The position numbers were made by a program, and so were the translations under genes. Below, in pieces: positions 1-8,323 of a stretch of DNA of 64,000 nucleotides (its first letter is position 1; every line of letters starts with the position of its first letter). This stretch comes from Leptospiraceae bacterium. GTDB lineage: Bacteria; Spirochaetota; Leptospiria; Leptospirales; Leptospiraceae. The notes below the pieces were generated by a model, which saw only the letters and a list, made by a program, of their open reading frames with translations, was not told the DNA's origin and made no database searches. The stretch covers positions 310,001-374,000 of the forward strand of contig JACKPA010000002.1 of assembly GCA_024233865.1 (NCBI GenBank). Direction: 5' to 3'.

Positions 1-1
1 G

Positions 2-2242
2 GAAGCAGAGTTTATAACACAAACAGTTCAACTTATTTTAGATAGGTTTATATTTATTAAGGTTTTGGTTGATAGGGAAATTGAAGAAGACTATATCGAA
101 AAAATTGTAAATAAATTAAAAAGTATTAAAGATAAAGAAGAAGGAATTGTTTATGAAGAATGTAAAGATGTTTTTGAACAATTGGATAAAACTTATAATG
201 GAAGTATTTTCACAAGAAGAACAGAATTAGATGCAGTACGTGTTAGCAATAAAGTTCTGTTGGATGTTTTAAAAGATTTCCTTTCTCAAAATTCAAGATA
301 TAATTTCAAAGTAATTCCAATTGAAATTTTGGGAACAATCTATGAACAATTTTTAGGTAAGGTTGTTATAACGACTGCTAAACAAGCTAAAATTGATTAT
401 AAACCAGAAGTCCGAAAAGCAGGTGGGGTTTATTATACACCAGCCTATATAGTAGATTATATTGTTAAAAAAACAGTTGAAGAAAAATTACGTAACCTCG
501 CTTTAAAAGGCGAGGTAAAAATCCAAGATATTTTAGAAATTAAAATTTGTGATCCTGCTTGTGGGTCCGGTTCTTTTTTAATTTCTGCTTACAGTGCTTT
601 GATTCAGTGGACACTTGAATATTTTAGGAAAAAGATAGAAAGCGCAAACGTAAGGACAGGTTTGAAACCTGTCCTTACAAAGGAAGAAAAGACGCTAGTT
701 TACCTAGACAATGATGGAAATATTCGTTTAACCTCGAAAATTAAAAGAGATATTTTAAAGTCTTGTATCTATGGTGTAGATATTGATCCACAAGCTGTTG
801 AAGTTACCAAAATGAGTTTATCTTTGAAAGCTTTAGAAAATACGAATCATTATGAAGTTTATAATGAAAGGACATTATTTCATACGACAATTCCTCCACC
901 ATTGGAAGGCAATATTAAGTGTGGGAATAGTTTGATCGGTATGGATATTTATGATGGTAAATTACAATTGAATGACAGTGTAGAAAAAATACTAAAACCT
1001 TTTGATTGGAATAGTGAATTTTTGGTTTTTAAGGAAAAGCAAGGGTTTGATGTAGTAATAGGTAATCCTCCCTACATACATCAAAGAGATAATATGATTA
1101 ATGAAATTATAATTGAATACCTAAAGGGTAAATTTATATCTTCTAATTTTCGTCAAAATACTTATACTCTCTTCGTAGAAAAATCTCTTACTTTGTTAAA
1201 TGAAAATGGTTATTTTTCTTTTATTATTCCAAACTATTTTCTTTCGACAGATTTTGATAAAAAATTTAGAGAATTACTTTTTACTAAAAATAAAGTAATT
1301 AGTATACTTGACGTTAAAAACGTATTTGAGCAAGCGACTGTATTTTGTGTAATTTTCGTAATGCAAAAAGGGAAACCTTCAAATTTTATTTCTTACTTTG
1401 AAAGGAAAACATTTTTACCTGCATTATTAAATAATATTACTGATGAAAAGAAATTTATTCCATTAGAGAATAATGATTATAAGTTAAGTTTTGGACAAAT
1501 TACAAAAAAATTTAAAACAATTGGAGATTTTTTTAAAACTTATATGGGTATCGTACCCTATAGAATCGGTTATGGTATACCAAAACAAACAAAAAAATTG
1601 ATACAAGAGAAGTCTTATAATTCTTCAAAAAAAGAAAATAACCATTACTTACCATATTATACAGCTTCAGATATTGGATTTTTTGAAATAAAAAGAAATA
1701 AAGAGTTTATAAAATATGGTAATAATCTTGCAGAACCAAGAAATTTAAATGTTTTTAGTGATCAACGCATTGTTATACAGAGAATTATTGCCTTAAATCC
1801 ACCAAGATTAAAAACTAATATTTTTACTGATAAAGCTGTTGTAAATTCCGATCTAATTACAATAAAACCTATTAAAAAAGAGTATGAAAAGTTTGTTTTG
1901 TTTTTAGCAGCGATAGTATCTTCAAAATATTTTGGTTACCTTCTTTATAACAACAATATTAACTTGCAAAGAAGTATTTATCCAAAAATCAACATGAAAA
2001 CCTTGTTATCTATTGAAATTCCCGATTTATTAAGAATTGCTGATGATACGTTAAAAAAAGTTTCAAACATAGTTGATAATACTATAGAATTAAAACGAAA
2101 ACTTACAAATAATATATCTGAACCAGAGAAAGCACAATTATTAAGAAAAATAAAATATTTTGACGATAATTTAAACTCAATTGTCTACCAGCTCTATGAA
2201 CTGACCCCTGAAGAAATAAAAATTGTTGAAGGCAAAGGATAA
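2..2242 (+). CDS. Eco57I/type IIG restriction-methylase, 5' truncated
   Basis: The reading frame is open to the first base of the window, so the gene begins upstream; the TTG at 65 is internal. What remains is an adenine-specific N6 DNA methyltransferase of the Eco57I/type IIG class. Motif I (DPACGSGSF) is at bases 551-577 and the catalytic NPPY at 1064-1075. The C-terminal third resembles a TaqI-like target-recognition region. In this class a PD-(D/E)XK nuclease usually precedes the methylase, and here it would lie outside the window. The residues before the TTG (open from base 2) fit the usual link between the nuclease and helical regions. Two short palindromes (495-516 and 650-678) sit in the coding frame. 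The methylase call is firm; whether the protein also cuts DNA cannot be seen. Confidence 0.85.
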   Translation, partial: EAEFITQTVQLILDRFIFIKVLVDREIEEDYIEKIVNKLKSIKDKEEGIVYEECKDVFEQLDKTYNGSIFTRRTELDAVRVSNKVLLDVLKDFLSQNSRYNFKVIPIEILGTIYEQFLGKVVITTAKQAKIDYKPEVRKAGGVYYTPAYIVDYIVKKTVEEKLRNLALKGEVKIQDILEIKICDPACGSGSFLISAYSALIQWTLEYFRKKIESANVRTGLKPVLTKEEKTLVYLDNDGNIRLTSKIKRDILKSCIYGVDIDPQAVEVTKMSLSLKALENTNHYEVYNERTLFHTTIPPPLEGNIKCGNSLIGMDIYDGKLQLNDSVEKILKPFDWNSEFLVFKEKQGFDVVIGNPPYIHQRDNMINEIIIEYLKGKFISSNFRQNTYTLFVEKSLTLLNENGYFSFIIPNYFLSTDFDKKFRELLFTKNKVISILDVKNVFEQATVFCVIFVMQKGKPSNFISYFERKTFLPALLNNITDEKKFIPLENNDYKLSFGQITKKFKTIGDFFKTYMGIVPYRIGYGIPKQTKKLIQEKSYNSSKKENNHYLPYYTASDIGFFEIKRNKEFIKYGNNLAEPRNLNVFSDQRIVIQRIIALNPPRLKTNIFTDKAVVNSDLITIKPIKKEYEKFVLFLAAIVSSKYFGYLLYNNNINLQRSIYPKINMKTLLSIEIPDLLRIADDTLKKVSNIVDNTIELKRKLTNNISEPEKAQLLRKIKYFDDNLNSIVYQLYELTPEEIKIVEGKG
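495..516. repeat. Short inverted repeat inside the restriction-methylase gene
   Basis: Arms acctcgc (495-501) and gcgaggt (510-516) are exact reverse complements around an 8-base AT-rich loop. The hairpin lies in frame just before methylase motif I, and its GC-rich arms contrast with the AT-rich coding sequence around them. It may be a tiny palindromic insertion or chance. Confidence 0.5.
650..678. repeat. Perfect palindromic element in frame in the restriction-methylase gene
   Basis: Arms gtaaggacaggttt (650-663) and aaacctgtccttac (665-678) are perfect reverse complements around a single G. The element encodes a RTGLKPVLT-like stretch between the helix after motif I and the conserved region leading to GVDIDPQAVEV. 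A perfect 14-bp stem in AT-rich coding DNA is unlikely by chance and looks like an inserted mobile palindrome that kept the frame open. Confidence 0.75.
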
Positions 2243-2277
2243 TCACCCATATTGGTAGGAAAATTATTTTTACCAAG

Positions 2278-2305
2278 GTCATTGTGAGCAAAGCGATTAT
2301 GGGGG
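2278..2305. repeat. Degenerate short repeat after the methylase gene
   Basis: The sequence starting gtcattgtgagcaaagcg resembles a degenerate copy of a short repeat (gtcattgcgag...) that I recall from many bacterial genomes. Just upstream, ttggta (2252-2257) and taccaa (2271-2276) form a weak inverted pair. No T-run follows either, so a terminator is not supported. Confidence 0.3.
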
Positions 2306-2370
2306 ATATTTTTATAAGAAAAATCTTTTTGATTGATTTTTTTTAACCTAATTTCTTATCTTATAAAACT

Positions 2371-3276
2371 ATGCCTAAAATAAGTATTGTTATTCCGACT
2401 TTAAATGAAGAAGAGTTTTTACCAAAACTATTTGAATCTATCAAAAAGCAATCTTTCCAAGATTATGAAGTGATTGTTGCAGATGCTGGTTCCAAAGATA
2501 AAACGACTGAGGTTGCCGAACAAAATGGAGCCAAGGTAATTCCTGGGGGAATGCCTGGAGCAGGAAGAAACCGAGGTGCGGAAGTTGCTTCCGGTGAATT
2601 TCTATTTTTTTTGGATGCGGATGTGATCCTTCCTGAAGATTTTTTAGAAAAAACGTATAACGAAATGGAAGAGAGGTTTCTTGACCTGGCTACTTGTGAG
2701 TTCAAACCCCAGTCCGATTTACAACTGGATAAATTGCTTTTTAAACTTGCCAATTTAACCGTTAAACTTAATCAGACAATCAATCCGAGAGCTGCTGGTT
2801 TTTGTATATTTATGACCAAAAGACTTTTTAATAGAATCGGCGGTTTTGATGAAAGCGTGAAAATAGCCGAAGACCATGACTTGGTTGACAGAGCTTCCAA
2901 ATTCAGACCACTTCGATTTTTAAGCTCACCCTATTTAACGGTCAGTATACGACGCTTGGAAAAAGAAGGTCGATTTGCTTTGATTGAAAAATACTTCCAT
3001 GTGGAAATGCATCTATTAACAAAAGGGAGTATACGCGATGATATTATTGAATATGAATTTGGAAATTTCAACGAAGAGGAAAAAAAGAAAAACAAAAAAG
3101 TACTGGATGAAATCGAACAAAGGATTATTCAATTAGAACAACAATACAACCAAATTACAAAAACGTTTTTTCAACCGAATTTAAATGAAAAACTTCTGGA
3201 AAGCCAAGAAAAATGGAAAAATAATTTAGAAACATTATGGGAATCTGTAAAAAATTTCGCGACTAAAAAAACCTGA
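2371..3276 (+). CDS. Family 2 glycosyltransferase
   Basis: A GT-A fold family 2 glycosyltransferase of 301 residues, expected to move a sugar from a nucleotide donor at the cytoplasmic face of the membrane. The N-terminus has the classic ISIVIPTLNEE opening and the nucleotide/metal-binding FFLDADV (DxD-type) motif near residues 88-94. A GGFDES-EDHD acceptor/catalytic region follows in the middle. The last 80 residues are charged and helical, without a clear transmembrane segment. It is followed 22 bases later by the cyclase gene on the same strand, so cotranscription is possible. The acceptor is unknown. The ATG follows an AT-rich leader with no strong ribosome-binding site. Confidence 0.88.
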   Translation: MPKISIVIPTLNEEEFLPKLFESIKKQSFQDYEVIVADAGSKDKTTEVAEQNGAKVIPGGMPGAGRNRGAEVASGEFLFFLDADVILPEDFLEKTYNEMEERFLDLATCEFKPQSDLQLDKLLFKLANLTVKLNQTINPRAAGFCIFMTKRLFNRIGGFDESVKIAEDHDLVDRASKFRPLRFLSSPYLTVSIRRLEKEGRFALIEKYFHVEMHLLTKGSIRDDIIEYEFGNFNEEEKKKNKKVLDEIEQRIIQLEQQYNQITKTFFQPNLNEKLLESQEKWKNNLETLWESVKNFATKKT

Positions 3277-3298
3277 ACCAAACAAATATTTTTATGAT

Positions 3299-4570
3299 AT
3301 GAAAATAGTATTGGTTCGTTTAGCCATTCAATTTATTGGCGATCCGAAATTGAATTCCCTAGAACATCGGTTATTTAATTCCGTTACGCTTGTAAACGGA
3401 ATGATTAATTTGCTTGGCTCTTTTTTTTCTTTTTATCTGCCAAATTTTTGGATTTTGTTTGGTTTTAATTTCGGCACCGGAGTTATTTTTCTGACCATGT
3501 ATTATATTTCAAGGTATAAAGGGATATATTACATTTTGTATTGGCCCTTAAACGGAACCATTTTATTGTATTTATCTTTTATCTGGTTTTACAATGGAGG
3601 TTCTTTGGGCGGTTCACACTATTATTTGATTCCAGCATTGGTTATTGCTACCATACTCCTGAAAAAAAATAATATTGTTTTTGTGTATTTTGTGTATATG
3701 CTGGTGTCCGGTTTGTTGTTCGGGATCGAGTTTAAATATCCCAACCTTATAACCCAGTTTGAATCTACGCAGGATAGATATTTGGATGCGGGCTTGAATT
3801 ATATTTTTATTCAAATATTAACGGGTATCCTTATTTTTATTCTATCCAGAAATCTTGAATTGGAAAGGAAAAAATCAGAGAGTCTTTTACTCAATATTTT
3901 ACCGGAACAAATTGCAGATGAGCTGAAAAAAAATGATATGGTAATACCTTTCAGCTATCAAAGTGCGACTGTTCTGTTTACCGATATGGCAGGATTTACC
4001 AAAATCGCAGAACAAATGACTCCCACAGAGTTAATTCAAGAACTCGATGAAGTCTTTAGCTGTTTTGATGAAATTATAAAAAAGCATAAAATGGAAAAAA
4101 TCAAAACCATAGGAGATGCTTACATGGCAGCTGCCGGTTTACCTATGGTCAACACTACTCATGCCATTGATAGCGTTTTGTGTTCTTTAGATTTTTTAAG
4201 ATTCATGGATAGTTTGCAACTACAAAAACGCAAAGAAAATAAATTGTTTTTTGAGCTTAGAATCGGAATTCATACTGGAAGCGTTGTAGCTGGTGTAGTA
4301 GGAAAGGACAAGTTTGCTTATGATATTTGGGGTGATACGGTAAATACGGCAAGCCGCATGGAGTCTTCTGGAATAATAGGAAAGGTAAATATTTCAAACC
4401 AAACTTACGAGCTCGTAAAAGAATTTTTTGAATGTACTTATCGGGGTAAAATCCTTGCTAAAAACAAAGGAGAAATTGATATGTATATTGTAAACAACAT
4501 TCAAAAGAATTTATGTGATGTTGATGGAAAACCAAATTCAAATTTTTGGGAACTTTACAAAAGACTTTAA
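3299..4570 (+). CDS. Membrane-anchored class III adenylate cyclase
   Basis: A 423-residue protein with about six hydrophobic segments in residues 1-185, then a short linker and a class III nucleotide cyclase domain. The first metal-binding aspartate is in LFTDMAGFTK (about residue 229) and the second in KTIGDAYMA. The lysine before TIGD and the aspartate in FAYDIWGDTVN are the residues that favour ATP over GTP, so cAMP is the likely product. The transition-state Asn/Arg pair is visible in VNTASRM. The membrane part has no recognisable ligand-binding domain. The gene lies between a glycosyltransferase and methylglyoxal synthase on the same strand. Confidence 0.88.
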   Translation: MKIVLVRLAIQFIGDPKLNSLEHRLFNSVTLVNGMINLLGSFFSFYLPNFWILFGFNFGTGVIFLTMYYISRYKGIYYILYWPLNGTILLYLSFIWFYNGGSLGGSHYYLIPALVIATILLKKNNIVFVYFVYMLVSGLLFGIEFKYPNLITQFESTQDRYLDAGLNYIFIQILTGILIFILSRNLELERKKSESLLLNILPEQIADELKKNDMVIPFSYQSATVLFTDMAGFTKIAEQMTPTELIQELDEVFSCFDEIIKKHKMEKIKTIGDAYMAAAGLPMVNTTHAIDSVLCSLDFLRFMDSLQLQKRKENKLFFELRIGIHTGSVVAGVVGKDKFAYDIWGDTVNTASRMESSGIIGKVNISNQTYELVKEFFECTYRGKILAKNKGEIDMYIVNNIQKNLCDVDGKPNSNFWELYKRL

Positions 4571-4589
4571 ATAAAAAGTGTGTGGATTT

Positions 4590-5063
4590 ATGATAAAGCA
4601 AAAACATGTTGCATTGGTTGCGCATGACAAAATGAAAAAAGATATGGTCGAATGGGTAAGTTGGAATAAAGCAGTTCTATCCCAACACAAACTGGTGTGT
4701 ACAGGAACAACAGGTCGTTTGATACAAGATGTTCTTATTCAAGAAAAAAACTCCTTAACCTACAAAGATTTTGAAGTAGTACGGCTAAAGTCCGGTCCTT
4801 TAGGAGGCGACCAGCAATTGGGAGCTATGATTGCTGAAGGCAAAATAGATATACTGATATTTTTTTGGGATCCTATGCAGCCGCAACCTCATGACGTAGA
4901 CGTAAAAGCACTTCTTCGTATCGCGGTTCTTTATAATTTGCCAACTGCGTCCAATAGAGCATCTGCTGATTTTTTAATATCATCCCCCTTGTTTGAAAAG
5001 GATTATGATTTTAAAACCAAAGACTATACGGATTATATTCGTCGAACTCTCGAAAATATTTAA
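4590..5063 (+). CDS. mgsA: Methylglyoxal synthase
   Basis: Converts dihydroxyacetone phosphate to methylglyoxal and phosphate in the cytosol, a bypass of lower glycolysis used when phosphate is short. The family signature is clear: KHVALVAHD near the N-terminus, the phosphate-binding TGTTG, then GPLGGDQQLGAMI with the catalytic aspartate, and FFWDP...PHDVDVKALLR. Length (157 residues) is normal. A GTG at 4578 would add four residues, but the ATG at 4590 matches the family start better. It lies 8 bases from the cyclase stop if the GTG is used and 20 if the ATG is used, so cotranscription with the cyclase is likely. Confidence 0.95.
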   Translation: MIKQKHVALVAHDKMKKDMVEWVSWNKAVLSQHKLVCTGTTGRLIQDVLIQEKNSLTYKDFEVVRLKSGPLGGDQQLGAMIAEGKIDILIFFWDPMQPQPHDVDVKALLRIAVLYNLPTASNRASADFLISSPLFEKDYDFKTKDYTDYIRRTLENI

Positions 5064-5095
5064 TTTCACATATAAATAGGGAATTAGGGGCTATA

Positions 5096-5752
5096 ATGAT
5101 TCAAAAAACTACTTTAGACTTTTTAAGAGATTTAAAAGAAAACAATACCAAAGATTGGTTTCAAAGGAACAAATCAACTTTCGAAAAAGCGAGTGAAAGC
5201 TTCAGTCTGTTTACGGAATACATGATTGCAGAAATCGAAAAGTTTGATAAATCCGTAAAAGGAGTTCGTGCCAAAGATTGTATCTTTAGAATTTATAAAG
5301 ACGTTCGGTTTGCAAAAGACAAATCACCCTACAAAACAAATTTCGGTGCCTATATAAAAAAAGGTGGAAAGAAAAATCCAGGTGCCGGATATTATATTCA
5401 CGTTGAGAATGGAGATTCTTTTATTGGTGGAGGATGTTATTGTCCGCCTTCCAGAGAGTTGGCAAAAATTCGTGAGGCAATAGACAAAGATCCAAAACCT
5501 TTAAAAAAAATCATAGAACATCCTAACTTCAAAAACGAATTCGGAGAATTAACTGGAGATAAGGTAAAAACTGCTCCTAAAGGTTTCGCAAAAGATCATC
5601 CTGAAATCGGACTTTTACAATTCAAGAGCTATTTGGTTTTAAAAAATATTTCCAATAAAGTGGTAGTTGCACAAGATTTTAAAGATATTTGCGCAAACGC
5701 TTTTAAGTTAATGTATCCACTGAATGAGTATTTAAACAAAATATTAATGTAA
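5096..5752 (+). CDS. DUF2461 (TIGR02453) family protein
   Basis: A 218-residue cytosolic protein of the DUF2461 family, whose biochemical role is not known to me. Recognisable family features are the opening TLDFLRDLKENNTKDWFQ, the central RIYKDVRFAKDKSPYKTNFGA and the FIGGGCYCPPS segment. Length is typical. It starts at an ATG preceded by an AGGGG sequence, 32 bases after mgsA on the same strand. No signal peptide or membrane segment is present. The neighbours give no clear hint of its job. Confidence 0.85.
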   Translation: MIQKTTLDFLRDLKENNTKDWFQRNKSTFEKASESFSLFTEYMIAEIEKFDKSVKGVRAKDCIFRIYKDVRFAKDKSPYKTNFGAYIKKGGKKNPGAGYYIHVENGDSFIGGGCYCPPSRELAKIREAIDKDPKPLKKIIEHPNFKNEFGELTGDKVKTAPKGFAKDHPEIGLLQFKSYLVLKNISNKVVVAQDFKDICANAFKLMYPLNEYLNKILM

Positions 5753-5785
5753 GTAATAGCCCTGCTTAATATTTTATTGTAAACC

Positions 5786-7516
5786 ATGATTAAAATAAAA
5801 AAATTTTTTTTTTCTAATTTAAGTATTCGATCCAAATTAATCTTAACGATATCTTTTTTGATTGTGATTTTGCTCATAGTTGCTAGTGCTTTTTTTACAA
5901 TTCGTACTTCCAATCAGATTGAAACTGCTCTAATAAAAAGAGGCTTTCTCTTAACTAAAAGCTTGTCTTTGGTATCTGCAAACTTAATAGCTGGATTTCA
6001 ATTTTCGGACGTAGAAAATGCTATATCTGAAGTTGTAAATAAGGATAAAGAAATTCTTTATGGTTACTTAGAAAACGCAAATGGTTCTCCAATTGTTTTT
6101 CAGGATAAAGTTATAAGTGATATTTCAAAAATTAAACAGGAATATAAGAAATTAGACAAGGAAATCTTAAGTATGAATCCTTTAGATTTTGATTTTACGG
6201 ATGAGCATATCAAAATTAAAAAATTATACCATGGTGGAGAAGAATGTATTGAAGTGAAAACCCCAATTCTTGTAGGTGGGATTAATTATGGCTTCATTCG
6301 GTTTGGGTTAAGCACGGAATACATTAAAGAACTTCAGTTTAAGAATTTTCTTTTCTCTTTATTATTGGTGATTATCTTTATAACAATCGGACTTGTTAGT
6401 AGTATTCGATTTGCAAATGTATTTTCACAACCTATATTAAAGCTGAAAGACGCGTCTATTGAAATTGCAAATAAAAATTTTAATTTTGTTATTGATATCA
6501 ATACGCAGGACGAAATTGGAATGCTTGCCAAATCTTTCGGCATCATGCGGCAAAGCATACAAATGTACCAAAACTCTCTGGAAAAATTAAACCAAGAATT
6601 AGAAAGTAAAGTAATTGAAAGAACAAAAGAACTCCAAAAATCCTTGGATGAAGTAAATCATTTGCATGAACAAAAAAAAGCAGATTATTTTTTAACTGCC
6701 AATCTAATAAAACCTCTAATGGGAAACCCAGATGAGACTCGAGAATTCATTTCCGTAGCAGAGATTAAAACGGTTAAAATAACAAAAGACATAGTAGTAG
6801 AAATTTTGTTAGAACAGTATGTACAATTTGTATTTCATAAATACAAAGTTCAGATTGGAGGTGATATTTGTATAGTAGATTCTATTGTTCTAAAGGGAGA
6901 CGAATATACGGTTTTTTTGAATGCTGATGCTATGGGGAAATCAATCCAAGGTGCTGGCGGTTCTTTAATTATAGGAAGTGTATTCCGAGCTTTTCTAACA
7001 AGAACACACAACATGCTCTCATTTCAAGAGCTTGATTCAAACCAATGGCTTACGGAATGTTTTTGGGATCTACACAATGTTTTGCTTCCTTTAGACGGCG
7101 CTATGTTAGTTTCTGCAGTGGTAGCTCTGATAAACAACAAGAATGGAAAAATGTTGTTTATAAATGCAGAACATCCTGGTGCTATTTTGTACAGAGACCA
7201 GCAAGTTCAAATACTTCCTCAAAAAAATATGCTAAAGTTAGGAACACCAATAGATGTCGATGCGGTAAAGCTTAACAGATTTTCTTTAAAAAAAGGAGAC
7301 ATTATTATTGTTGGCTCCGACGGTAAAGATGATATAGTAATAACTGAATCCAAGGAAAATAATTCAAGGGTTATCAACAGAGATGAGAATTTATTTTTAT
7401 CCATTATTCGAGAAGCAAAAGGAGATTTGGAGAAAATAAAAAAATTGATGTTAGAAAAAGGAAATTTGATGGACGATTTATCTATTGTTAAGTTATCCTT
7501 CAAAACAAAAAAATAA
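5786..7516 (+). CDS. HAMP-linked SpoIIE-like protein phosphatase (divergent active site)
   Basis: A 576-residue sensor phosphatase. A transmembrane helix near residues 15-38 and another near 185-207 flank a periplasmic sensor region of about 145 residues. A HAMP domain, a coiled coil (about 255-295) and a C-terminal PP2C/SpoIIE-like domain follow. Canonical SpoIIE enzymes carry GGDYYD and GDVSGHG metal motifs; here the matching stretches read GGDICIVD and NADAMGKSIQGAGG. The third motif reads GSDGKDD instead of the usual TDGITEA. The same variant occurs in the phosphatase at 56248-58239. It probably dephosphorylates a partner-switching regulator. Two orphan binding-protein genes follow, which suggests that they feed it signals. 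Confidence 0.85.
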   Translation: MIKIKKFFFSNLSIRSKLILTISFLIVILLIVASAFFTIRTSNQIETALIKRGFLLTKSLSLVSANLIAGFQFSDVENAISEVVNKDKEILYGYLENANGSPIVFQDKVISDISKIKQEYKKLDKEILSMNPLDFDFTDEHIKIKKLYHGGEECIEVKTPILVGGINYGFIRFGLSTEYIKELQFKNFLFSLLLVIIFITIGLVSSIRFANVFSQPILKLKDASIEIANKNFNFVIDINTQDEIGMLAKSFGIMRQSIQMYQNSLEKLNQELESKVIERTKELQKSLDEVNHLHEQKKADYFLTANLIKPLMGNPDETREFISVAEIKTVKITKDIVVEILLEQYVQFVFHKYKVQIGGDICIVDSIVLKGDEYTVFLNADAMGKSIQGAGGSLIIGSVFRAFLTRTHNMLSFQELDSNQWLTECFWDLHNVLLPLDGAMLVSAVVALINNKNGKMLFINAEHPGAILYRDQQVQILPQKNMLKLGTPIDVDAVKLNRFSLKKGDIIIVGSDGKDDIVITESKENNSRVINRDENLFLSIIREAKGDLEKIKKLMLEKGNLMDDLSIVKLSFKTKK

Positions 7517-7520
7517 TCAG

Positions 7521-8312
7521 TTGGCTAATATTAAATTCATATTATATTTCTGTTTTTTGTGTTTGTTTTTTCCTTTGAGTTCTTTGTTTTCGGATAAACA
7601 GAATATCGTATATTTTGATCCTGATGGAAACCTGAGAAATATTGCCGGAATACAAGCAGAAGGGAATAAATATTTCCAATCCATTTCTTCAGAACTCAAT
7701 TTTTTAGTTATCGGCAATCGACAGGTAATAAAAAAGGAAATAGAAAATTTACAACCTCCGATTATGCTCGTACAGTTTTTTTATTATTTGGATAATAAGT
7801 CTTCACTCCATTTAAAACCTCATTTTGTTTTTTTGTCAGAAGGAAGCATAACATATACTAAAAAAGTGATTACGATGAATCAGGACATCCAATCTTTAAA
7901 ATCTCTGGATAAAAAAATTGTTGCTAGTTCTTTGAGTAAAAGTGGATTTAAAAAACTATTGGGGAATGTGAATCAAAATTGGAGATTACTAACTGTACCA
8001 AAAGATTTGGATGCCATTATGGGATTAAAATTCAAACAAGCTGATGCAGCAATTGTTTCCAATAACAGTCTTGCCGCATTTTCTAAAATTGACCCTGTAG
8101 ACACAAAAAATATTCGCACATTGTATACTACTAAAGAAATTTATTTACCAATTGGTGTTGTTACAAAATTTAGTAAAAATGATAAAGATATTTCTAAAAT
8201 CTTTTTATCAATAAAAAACATCAAACAAAGTAAAGAAGGGAAATCTTTTTTGGAAATGCTGAACTTTAATGGTATAACGGATGATCAAAGTATTTTACAA
8301 AAAATTCGGTAA
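7521..8312 (+). CDS. Periplasmic PhnD-like substrate-binding protein
   Basis: A secreted solute-binding protein of the phosphate/phosphonate (PhnD-like) class, about 263 residues. The N-terminus is a signal peptide rich in Phe and Leu ending near SSLFS. The LKSLDKKIVASSLSKSG segment and the later DAAIVSNNSLAAF match the two-lobe family pattern. No ATG exists in the proper place: a TTG at 7521, four bases after the upstream stop, gives the cleanest signal peptide, and a TTG at 7485 is the alternative. No permease or ATPase gene is nearby, so a sensory role with the upstream HAMP phosphatase is more likely than transport. Confidence 0.75.
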   Translation: MANIKFILYFCFLCLFFPLSSLFSDKQNIVYFDPDGNLRNIAGIQAEGNKYFQSISSELNFLVIGNRQVIKKEIENLQPPIMLVQFFYYLDNKSSLHLKPHFVFLSEGSITYTKKVITMNQDIQSLKSLDKKIVASSLSKSGFKKLLGNVNQNWRLLTVPKDLDAIMGLKFKQADAAIVSNNSLAAFSKIDPVDTKNIRTLYTTKEIYLPIGVVTKFSKNDKDISKIFLSIKNIKQSKEGKSFLEMLNFNGITDDQSILQKIR

Positions 8313-8323
8313 AGGTTAATTGT

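Noticed and set aside
65..67. TTG as the start of the restriction-methylase gene
   Set aside because: The frame is open back to base 2 with family-like residues, so the gene begins outside the window.
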